This document shows positions 57,717 through 64,000 of a DNA stretch of 64,000 nucleotides, piece after piece. The stretch is from Myxococcales bacterium (GTDB lineage: Bacteria > Myxococcota > Bradymonadia > UBA7976 > UBA1532): assembly GCA_020633515.1 (NCBI GenBank), contig JACKDM010000013.1, positions 1 to 64,000 on the forward strand. The letters run 5' to 3'. Within the stretch, counting starts at the first letter, position 1; the number at the start of each line of letters is the position of its first letter. Below the pieces are notes generated by a model. The model searched no databases and was not told where the DNA came from. It saw only the letters and a list, made by a program, of their open reading frames with translations. A program made the translations under genes and the position numbers.

Positions 57717-58583
57717 ATGCCCGCGATCGAGATCCGCGAACTGTTGGAGGCCGGCGTCCACTTCGGCCACCAGACCGCCCGGTGGAACCCCAAGATGCGC
57801 CAGTACATCTACGGCGCCCGCAACGGGATCCACATCCTCGACCTCCAGAAGACCGTCCCCCTCTTCGACCAGGCCTTCAACTACATCCAGTCGATCGCCT
57901 CGCGCGGCGAGTCGGTGCTCTTCGTCGGCACCAAGAAGCAGGCGCAAGAGGTCGTGCGCGCCCACGCCGCCCGGTGTGGCATGTACCACGTCACCCACCG
58001 CTGGCTCGGCGGCACGCTGACCAACTTCCGCACCATCAAGGGCTCCATCGAGCGCCTCCGCCGCATCGAGCGCATGCTCACCGACGGCACCGCCGACGCG
58101 CTCACCAAGAAGGAGATCCTCAAGCTCTACCGCGAGCAGGAGAAGCTCGAGAGCAACCTCGGCGGCATCAAGAACATGGAGAACCTGCCCGGCGCGGTCT
58201 TCATCATCGACACGATCAAGGAGCACATCGCCGTCGACGAGGCGCGCAAGCTCGGGATCAAGGTCGTCGCGATCGTCGACAGCAACAGCGACCCGGAGAA
58301 CATCGACTACCCGATCCCGGGCAACGACGACGCGATCCGCTCGATCGAGCTCTTCACCGCCCGCGTCGCCGACGCGGTCCTCGCCGGCCGGCGCAACCAC
58401 AACGACCGCTTCAGCGGCGGCCAGGACATCAACTTCGGCGAGGCGCAGCTCGGCCAGAGCGAGGGTGGCCCCTCGGTCTCGATCAAGCCCGCCGGCATGG
58501 AGATGCCCAAGCCCGCGGCGAGCGCGAGCCCCGACATGGACCAGGACGACGACGACGGCGGCGACGACTTCGGCGACGAGTGA
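57717..58583 (+). CDS. rpsB: 30S ribosomal protein S2
   Basis: A 288-residue S2. Motifs are [37 protein letters not shown] [21 protein letters not shown] and [14 protein letters not shown]. The C-terminus carries an acidic, Asp-rich tail ([15 protein letters not shown]) beyond the normal S2 length of about 240. ATG 57717 lies eight bases after an AGGAGA. It is the first gene of the conserved rpsB-tsf-pyrH-frr block. Confidence 0.98.
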   Translation: MPAIEIRELLEAGVHFGHQTARWNPKMRQYIYGARNGIHILDLQKTVPLFDQAFNYIQSIASRGESVLFVGTKKQAQEVVRAHAARCGMYHVTHRWLGGTLTNFRTIKGSIERLRRIERMLTDGTADALTKKEILKLYREQEKLESNLGGIKNMENLPGAVFIIDTIKEHIAVDEARKLGIKVVAIVDSNSDPENIDYPIPGNDDAIRSIELFTARVADAVLAGRRNHNDRFSGGQDINFGEAQLGQSEGGPSVSIKPAGMEMPKPAASASPDMDQDDDDGGDDFGDE

Positions 58584-58637
58584 GCCGCGACCGTCCCTTC
58601 GTTTGACCCTCAAATCGACAAGACCGGGAGAGACGAG

Positions 58638-59288
58638 ATGGAGATCTCCGCCAAGGTGGTCAAGGCGCTGCGTGAGAAGACCGGCGCCGGCATGATGGAC
58701 TGCAAGAAGGCCCTCGCCGAGAGCAACGGCGACTTCGACCTGGCCATCGAGTACCTCCAGAAGAAGAGCCTCGCCGCCGTCGGCAAGCGCGCCGACAAGG
58801 TCGCCGCCGAGGGCCAGGTCGGCGCCTACATCCACACCGGCGGCCGCATCGGCGTGCTCGTCGAGATCAACAGCGAGACCGACTTCGTCGGCCGCAGCGA
58901 GCACTTCCAGGCGCTCGTCAAGGACATCGCGATGCAGATCGCGGCGGCCAACCCGCAGTACCTCGACGACAGCCAGATCCCGGCCGACGTCATCGCCAAG
59001 CAGCGCGAGATCTACCTCGCGCAGCTCGCCGACTCGGGCAAGCCGGCCAACATGCTCGACCGGATCGTCGACGGCAAGATCGCGAAGTGGAAGAAGGAGG
59101 TCTGCCTCGTCGACCAGCCCTTCGTGAAGAACCCCGACCAGTCGATCAGCCAGTACATCGCCGAGGTCGCCTCGACCATCAAGGAGAACATCCGCGTCCG
59201 TCGCTTCGTGCGCTTCGAGCTCGGCGAGGGCATCGAGCGCCACGAGACCGACTTCGCGGCCGAGGTCGCCGCGGCGGCGCAGGTCTGA
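58638..59288 (+). CDS. tsf: Elongation factor Ts
   Basis: A 216-residue guanine-nucleotide exchange factor for EF-Tu. The N-terminal [18 protein letters not shown] motif and ALRSKSLA-like [11 protein letters not shown] are present, along with [18 protein letters not shown], and a short second core domain. It is shorter than the E. coli form (283) but matches the compact EF-Ts type. ATG 58638 follows GGGAGAG. It sits 54 bases after rpsB and two bases before pyrH. Confidence 0.98.
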   Translation: MEISAKVVKALREKTGAGMMDCKKALAESNGDFDLAIEYLQKKSLAAVGKRADKVAAEGQVGAYIHTGGRIGVLVEINSETDFVGRSEHFQALVKDIAMQIAAANPQYLDDSQIPADVIAKQREIYLAQLADSGKPANMLDRIVDGKIAKWKKEVCLVDQPFVKNPDQSISQYIAEVASTIKENIRVRRFVRFELGEGIERHETDFAAEVAAAAQV

Positions 59289-59290
59289 GC

Positions 59291-60001
59291 GTGACGACGA
59301 CGCCCCGCCGTCTGCTGCTCAAGCTCTCGGGCGAGGCGCTCGTCGGCGAGGGGCAGTACGGCATCTCGCCGTCGATCGTCGAGCGCATCGGCGGCGAGGT
59401 GCGCGACGTGCTCGCGCTCGGGGTCGAGCTCGCGGTCGTCGTGGGAGGTGGCAACATCTTCCGCGGCGTCGCCGGCGCGGCCAAGGGCATGGATCGCACC
59501 AGCGCCGACTACATGGGCATGCTCGCGACGAGCATCAACGCGCTCGCGCTGCAAGATGGCTTCGAGAAGCTCGGCATGCACACCCGCATGATGAGCGGCA
59601 TCGAGATGCCCAAGGTCGCCGAGCCCTTCATCCGTCGCCGCGCCATGCGCCACCTCGAGAAGGGCCGGGTGGTGATCTTCGCCGCCGGCACCGGCAACCC
59701 CTACTTCACCACCGACACGGCCGCCGCGCTCCGCGCGATCGAGATCGGCGCCGACGCCGTCCTCAAGGCCACCAAGGTCGACGGCATCTACGACGCCGAC
59801 CCGGTCACCCACCCCCACGCGGTCAAGTTCACCGCGCTCACCTACTCCGAGGTGCTCGCCCGCGACCTCAAGGTCATGGACGCCACCGCCATCAGCCTCT
59901 GCCGCGAGAACCAGATGCCCATCGTGGTCTTCGACCTCAAGACCGAGGGCAACATCGTGCGCGTCGCCCGCGGCGAGACGATCGGCACCCGGATCTGCTG
60001 A
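59291..60001 (+). CDS. pyrH: UMP kinase
   Basis: A 236-residue kinase that makes UDP from UMP. Motifs are [58 protein letters not shown] and [13 protein letters not shown]. The start is GTG 59291, two bases after the tsf stop. This is the conserved order rpsB-tsf-pyrH-frr. Confidence 0.98.
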   Translation: MTTTPRRLLLKLSGEALVGEGQYGISPSIVERIGGEVRDVLALGVELAVVVGGGNIFRGVAGAAKGMDRTSADYMGMLATSINALALQDGFEKLGMHTRMMSGIEMPKVAEPFIRRRAMRHLEKGRVVIFAAGTGNPYFTTDTAAALRAIEIGADAVLKATKVDGIYDADPVTHPHAVKFTALTYSEVLARDLKVMDATAISLCRENQMPIVVFDLKTEGNIVRVARGETIGTRIC

Positions 60002-60071
60002 ACGGGCGGCTACGCAGCGACCGATCGGTGTGATAGGGTCGCTGCACGTCCCGCAACCGGCAGGCCAGGTG

Positions 60072-60629
60072 ATGGAAGACGAAATCTACGCCGATCTGAA
60101 CGAGAGCTTCGAGAACGCCTACGCGGCGCTGCGCAAGGAGCTCGCCCGCGTCCGCTCCGGGCGCGCCAACACCAACTTGCTCGACGGCATCCGGGTCAGC
60201 TACTACGGGCAGCCGACGCCGCTCAACCAGGTCGCCAACCTCAGCGTGCCCGAGCCCCGGCTGATCACGATCAAGCCGTGGGAGAAGAACATGCTCGGGG
60301 AGATCGAGAAGGCCATCCAGCAGGCCAACCTCGGCATCAACCCGAACAACGACGGCGTCCTCATCCGGCTCGTCATCCAGCCGCTCACCGAGGAGCGCCG
60401 CAAGCAGTTCGTCAAGCAGGTCCGCGAGCACGGCGAGGCCGCCCGCGTCTCGGCGCGCAACGCCCGCCGCGACGCGAACACGCTCCTCGACGGCCTCCAG
60501 AAAGACGGCGACATCAGCGAAGACGACATGCACCGCGCCAAGAAGCGCGTGCAGGACCACACCGACGAGGCGATCAAGAAGATCGACGAGATCCTCGCCA
60601 AGAAAGAAGCCGAGCTGATGGAGATCTGA
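60072..60629 (+). CDS. frr: Ribosome recycling factor
   Basis: A 185-residue RRF, the family's usual length. It separates ribosomes from mRNA after termination together with EF-G. The conserved RSGRANTNLLDGIRVSYYG and LNQVANLSVPEPRLI motifs and the C-terminal helical RDANTLLDGLQKDGDISEDD are seen. The start is ATG 60072, with a GTG immediately upstream as an alternative. A TAGGGT element at 60034-60039 could provide a secondary promoter. Confidence 0.98.
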   Translation: MEDEIYADLNESFENAYAALRKELARVRSGRANTNLLDGIRVSYYGQPTPLNQVANLSVPEPRLITIKPWEKNMLGEIEKAIQQANLGINPNNDGVLIRLVIQPLTEERRKQFVKQVREHGEAARVSARNARRDANTLLDGLQKDGDISEDDMHRAKKRVQDHTDEAIKKIDEILAKKEAELMEI

Positions 60630-60680
60630 CCCGATCGCCCGATCGGGAGGACCGATCCGGCCGGGCGCCCACCCGGCCGG
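60630..60680. terminator. Two hairpins between frr and the Kazal-domain gene
   Basis: The first is CCCGATCG-CC-CGATCGGG at 60630-60647, directly at the frr stop. The second is CCGGCCGGG-CGCCCA-CCCGGCCGG at 60657-60680. They separate the rpsB operon from the convergent lipoprotein gene and may serve both strands. There is no T-run. Confidence 0.55.
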
Positions 60681-60733
60681 TCCCCGCCCCTACCCGCGAA
60701 CCCCCGTCCCTGCCCCCGACCCTCACGCCGCGC

Positions 60734-63181
60734 TCAGGTGCGGCACGGCCCATCGTGCACGACCCGGACCCCGGCGCAGCTCGCCTCGCAGGCGTTGCCA
60801 TAGGTCTGCCCGTCCTCGCCGCACACCGGCATGAACACGGCCGGGCACACGCACGGCTCGGCCGCGCCCTCGCACCAGCCCGCGCACACCGCGCACATCG
60901 GGCAGCGCGGATCGGGGAGGCACACCTCGCCCGCGTTGCACGCCTGCCCCCGCGGGCAGTCCGCGTCGCCGTTGCACACCCGCTGGCAGTCGCGCCCGGT
61001 CCAGATCTCCCCCGCCGCGCAGTCCTCCTGACCCCCGCCCATGCAGCCACAGCCGCAGTCGTTGAAGAACGGCTCCTGACCGGGATCACACACGAAGTTC
61101 AGCCGCGCGCACAGCGCCGGATCCCGGCTGATGTAGTTCACGCCCGGCCCCTCGACGCAGCCGCCGCCCGCCACGCACATGCCATCCACGCACGCCTCGC
61201 CCGCCGCGCAGTCCGCGTCCGCCCGGCACTGCGGCGCCGCGCCCTCGCACACGCCCTCGACGCACCGCTCGCCCGCCGCGCAGTCGATGTCCGCCCGGCA
61301 CCGCCGCACCGCGCACGGCCCGTCGTTGACGATCTCCGCCCCCGCGCACTCCGCCTCGCACGGGTTCGGATAGGTCACCCCATCGGCCCCGCACACCTCG
61401 AAGACGAAGTCCGGCGGGCAATCACACCCGCCCGGCGACTGACAGATCCCCTCGATGCACAACAGCGGCTGCCGGCAGTCGGCGTCCTCCCGGCACGGCG
61501 GCGGCGGCGGCGGACCGCACAGCTCATCGCAGAGCCCATCGACGCACAGCGGCTCGCACGCCGGATCGGCCGGCCGCGGGCAGTCCGCCACCGCCCGACA
61601 CGGCGTCGGCGGCGCCTCCGGCGCGATGCAACCGCAGCCACACGCCCCCGAGAAGGCCTCCGCGCCCGGCTCGCACGCGAAGTCGATCACCGCGCACACG
61701 TTCGGATCGCGGTCGATGTACTCCACCCGCGGATCGGCGGGATCGGGGCAGTCATCCGGCCGCTCGGCGCACGCGCAGATGAAGCAGCCCCGCGCGTCGC
61801 GCTCGAAGCCGAACTCACAGAACAGATCACACAGCACCGGCGGGCACTCCGCCGGCAGACACTGCCCCTCGCGGCACTCCATGCCCGCCGGGCACGGCCG
61901 ATCGCGGCCGCAGCCCTGCGCCGGGCACTCCCCGCGCGCCACCACCGCGACCCCCGCGCACGCCGCCTCGCACGCGTTGCCATAGGTCATGCCATCCGCC
62001 CCGCACACCGGGTCGAAGACCGCCGGGCAGACGCACGGCTCGAACGGCACGCAGCGCCCCTCCACGCACCGCTCGCCCGCCGCGCACGGCCGATCGGGCC
62101 CGCAGCCCTGCGCCGGGCACTCCCCGCGCGCCACGACCTCGACGCCGGCGCACATCGCCTCACAGCGGTTGCCATAGGTCATGCCATCCGCCCCACACAC
62201 CGGATCGAAGACCGCCGGGCACACGCAGCCCTCGGGCGGGGTGATGCAGCCGCAGCCGCACTCGTTGGAGAACGCCTCCTGCCCCGGCTCGCAGACGAAG
62301 CGGATCACCGCGCACTGATCCGGGTCCTGGCTCACGTAGTCGACGGCGGGATCATTGGGATCGGGGCACTCCGGCCGCCGCCCGATGCAGCCGCAGCCGC
62401 AGGCGTTGGAGAACATCTCTTCGCCCGGCTCGCACGCGAAGCGCACCCGCGCGCACTCCTCGGGATCCTGGCTCACGTAGTGCACCTCGGGATCGTTGGG
62501 ATCGGGGCAGTTCGGATCGGGGTTGCAGGCGCACAGCTCGCAGCCGTTCTCGTCGATCTGGTTGCCGAACTCGCAGAAGAGATCACACAGCGGCGGGCAC
62601 TCTGCCCCGCACTCACCCTGGCTCGCCACCGCGACCCCGGCGCACCGCGCCTCGCAGGCGTTGCCGTAGGTCTCGCCGTCGACGCCACAGACCGGCATGT
62701 ACACATCGGGGCAGATGCAGTCTTCGCGCATCACACAGCGACCGGCGACGCAGCGCATGCCCTCGGCGCAGTCGGCGTCGGCGCGGCACTCGGGCTCGGC
62801 GCACTCTTCGCCGCAGACGCCCTCGGTGCAGGTCGGCCGGCAGGTGGGATCGGCCGGCATCGGACAGTCGAGCGCCCGTCGACACTGCTCGCCCTCGCCC
62901 TCCCCTTCGCCCTCCCCTTCACCCTCGCCCTCGCCTTCACCCTCGCCCTCGCCCTCGCCCTCGCCTTCACCTTCCCCTTCGCCCTCCCCTTCACCTTCGC
63001 CCTCGCCCTCGCCTTCACCTTCCCCTTCGCCCTCCCCTTCCCCTTCACCCTCCCCGCCGATCGTCGCATCGACCGACGGATCCGGCCCGGCGGCGTCCTG
63101 ATCGCCGCCCTCGCTCACATCGCAGCCGAACACAGCGACCGCCAACAACAGAGGCCACAGCCCCGAGACTCGAACGCGCAT
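60734..63181 (-). CDS. Lipoprotein with Gly-Glu linker, five Kazal domains and CGCGC repeats
   Basis: An 815-residue surface lipoprotein. ATG 63181 begins the signal (SGLWPLLLAVAVFGC lipobox). A linker of about 27 Gly-Glu units follows (about residues 42-97). The rest is Cys-rich. Five Kazal-type protease inhibitor domains share the pattern C-x-CP-x(4)-PVCG-x-DG-x-TYGN-x-C (one has VCGADGVTYPN). Four copies of a second unit of about 40 residues end in CGCGC (for example ARVRFACEPGEEMFSNACGCGC). Several CRADADCAAGE-like units are also present. The protein is probably an inhibitor of secreted proteases or a cell-surface binding protein. It converges with the rpsB operon. Confidence 0.9.
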   Translation of the reverse strand: MRVRVSGLWPLLLAVAVFGCDVSEGGDQDAAGPDPSVDATIGGEGEGEGEGEGEGEGEGEGEGEGEGEGEGEGEGEGEGEGEGEGEGEGEGEGEGEGEQCRRALDCPMPADPTCRPTCTEGVCGEECAEPECRADADCAEGMRCVAGRCVMREDCICPDVYMPVCGVDGETYGNACEARCAGVAVASQGECGAECPPLCDLFCEFGNQIDENGCELCACNPDPNCPDPNDPEVHYVSQDPEECARVRFACEPGEEMFSNACGCGCIGRRPECPDPNDPAVDYVSQDPDQCAVIRFVCEPGQEAFSNECGCGCITPPEGCVCPAVFDPVCGADGMTYGNRCEAMCAGVEVVARGECPAQGCGPDRPCAAGERCVEGRCVPFEPCVCPAVFDPVCGADGMTYGNACEAACAGVAVVARGECPAQGCGRDRPCPAGMECREGQCLPAECPPVLCDLFCEFGFERDARGCFICACAERPDDCPDPADPRVEYIDRDPNVCAVIDFACEPGAEAFSGACGCGCIAPEAPPTPCRAVADCPRPADPACEPLCVDGLCDELCGPPPPPPCREDADCRQPLLCIEGICQSPGGCDCPPDFVFEVCGADGVTYPNPCEAECAGAEIVNDGPCAVRRCRADIDCAAGERCVEGVCEGAAPQCRADADCAAGEACVDGMCVAGGGCVEGPGVNYISRDPALCARLNFVCDPGQEPFFNDCGCGCMGGGQEDCAAGEIWTGRDCQRVCNGDADCPRGQACNAGEVCLPDPRCPMCAVCAGWCEGAAEPCVCPAVFMPVCGEDGQTYGNACEASCAGVRVVHDGPCRT
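62886..63056 (-). repeat. Gly-Glu-coding hexanucleotide tract
   Basis: About 27 copies of a 6-base GGNGAR unit in the lipoprotein gene. Synonymous variants of the two codons alternate, so the tract is not a pure microsatellite but could still slip in replication. Confidence 0.85.
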
Positions 63182-63345
63182 CGTGATTCCCCCATGAAAT
63201 CGTCTGTCCACTCGATGCGTGACGCTCCCCATCCGCCACGTTCCCCCGCATCATGACCCGACCGCCCCCGCCGGTTCCACCCCGAGCCCGGCGACCGCGC
63301 CCCGACCCGCGCGACCTCACAGCGCATCGAACCGTGGAGCCCGCC

Positions 63346-63549
63346 ATGCCCCCCGCGACCGAAGACCCGAGCCTCGACCACCGCCTCACCGAGCTCGAGA
63401 TCCGCTACACCCACCAGGAGGCGCTCATCGAGACCCTCAGCGACCTCATCCGCGAACAACACACCCGCATCGACGCCCTCACCCGCCGCATCGACCGCCT
63501 CGAAGAGCGCGCCGCCGCCGAAGCCGAGCCCGACGACGCCCTCTTCTGA
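63346..63549 (+). CDS. slyX: SlyX family protein
   Basis: A 67-residue coiled-coil protein. The core LDHRLTELEIRYTHQEALIETLSDLI followed by HTRIDALTRRIDRLEER is the SlyX pattern of a short leucine heptad helix. ATG 63346 is chosen because upstream residues are Pro/Arg-rich without similarity. SlyX function is unknown. It converges with the ABC transporter gene with six bases between. Confidence 0.82.
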   Translation: MPPATEDPSLDHRLTELEIRYTHQEALIETLSDLIREQHTRIDALTRRIDRLEERAAAEAEPDDALF

Positions 63550-63555
63550 CCCGCC

Positions 63556-64000
63556 TCAGCTCAGATAACCCGCCGCCTGCAAGCTGAACAGCCGCGCGTA
63601 CCGCCCATCCTGCGCCATCAGCGACGCGTGCGTGCCCTCCTCGACGATCTCGCCCCGCTCGAGCACCACGATGCGATCCGCCATCCGCACCGTCGAGAAG
63701 CGATGCGAGATCAAGATCGCCATCTGGTCGCCCGACACCTCCCGGATCCGCTCGAAGAGCTCCGCCTCCGCCTCCGCGTCCATCGCCGAGGTCGGCTCGT
63801 CGAGCACCACCACCCGCGCCCCCTGCCGCATGAACGCCCGCGACAGCGCCACCTTCTGCCACTGCCCGCCCGACAGCTCCCGCCCGTCGTCGAACCACCG
63901 CCCGAGCTGCGTCTCGAACTTCGCCGGCAGCCCCTCGATGAACGGCAACGCCATGCCCTTGCGCGCCGCCACCCGCTGCCGCGCCTCGTCGGTCAGGTGC
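63556..64000 (-). CDS. ABC transporter ATP-binding domain (partial, N-terminus beyond window)
   Basis: The C-terminal 147 residues of an ABC protein. They contain the signature LSGGQWQK, Walker B VVVLDEPTSAMD, the H-loop ILISHRFSTVRMADRIVVL and the D-loop. The final EEGTHASLMAQDGRYARLFSLQAAGYL is typical of exporters with fused membrane and ATPase domains (MsbA/LapB type). The Walker A motif lies beyond the right edge. The substrate cannot be told. Confidence 0.88.
   Translation of the reverse strand, partial: HLTDEARQRVAARKGMALPFIEGLPAKFETQLGRWFDDGRELSGGQWQKVALSRAFMRQGARVVVLDEPTSAMDAEAEAELFERIREVSGDQMAILISHRFSTVRMADRIVVLERGEIVEEGTHASLMAQDGRYARLFSLQAAGYLS

Noticed and set aside
62886..63056. 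Hexanucleotide tract considered as a non-coding microsatellite
   Set aside because: It lies in frame inside the lipoprotein gene and encodes the Gly-Glu linker common in this group.
60278..63256. Long plus-strand frame across frr and the Kazal lipoprotein
   Set aside because: Out-of-frame with frr and antisense to the Kazal protein; Ala/Arg/His-rich with no motif.

Overview
This is one strand-mixed chromosomal segment of a very GC-rich bacterium, with a codon third position that is almost always G or C. Several protein families point to Myxococcota or a closely related deltaproteobacterial lineage such as Bradymonadales. These are lipoproteins with many MopE-like C-x-D-DDCDG-x-x-DE motifs, a lipoprotein with a long Gly-Glu linker and Kazal domains, and two proteins with MYXO-CTERM-like tails (Gly-Cys, hydrophobic segment, Arg cluster). 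The assignment rests on family knowledge; no rRNA or tRNA gene was seen.

Layout. 1-3.2 kb (minus): a SulP permease cut by the window edge, translationally coupled to an SLC13-type permease, then a stand-alone response regulator. 3.3-9.6 kb (plus): a Ski2-like helicase, an AbrB-like protein, an FAH-family hydrolase, a PAS histidine kinase, TruC and a small membrane protein. 9.6-15.8 kb (plus): a compositionally different pair (a helical/TPR protein and a ComEC-like metallo-beta-lactamase-fold protein) packed directly against recC. 15.9-23.1 kb: a large MopE-repeat lipoprotein, a CAP-domain protein, alanine dehydrogenase, and an ECF sigma factor with its zinc-finger anti-sigma factor. 23.3-32.8 kb: KamA, an acyl-CoA dehydrogenase, a SpoIID-domain surface protein, a SprA-related protein with hexapeptide repeats, a minus-strand operon of exported proteins, and a 1-Cys peroxiredoxin.

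32.9-39.1 kb holds three lipoprotein genes, two of them tandem paralogues of unknown function. 39.1-48.5 kb holds a membrane protein, a histidine kinase with a cysteine cluster, a Hint-like protein, a DEAD-box helicase, a TauE/SafE permease, a GAF-like protein, two paralogous coiled-coil proteins and a MYXO-CTERM-like protein. 48.5-57.4 kb holds a HelD-like helicase, a glutamate-cysteine-ligase-like protein fused to CBS domains, an aspartoacylase-like hydrolase, a Rieske oxygenase with a small leader ORF, a WYL-less regulator and plant-type glutamate-cysteine ligase. 57.7-60.6 kb is the conserved rpsB-tsf-pyrH-frr block. 60.7-64 kb holds the Kazal lipoprotein, SlyX and the end of an ABC transporter.

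The conserved blocks (rpsB-frr, recC, ald, truC) are ordinary chromosome. The accessory interest lies in the low-GC pair before recC, the tandem Ser-rich lipoproteins, the exported beta-propeller operon and the Hint-like protein. No CRISPR array, insertion sequence, prophage or replication origin was recognised.
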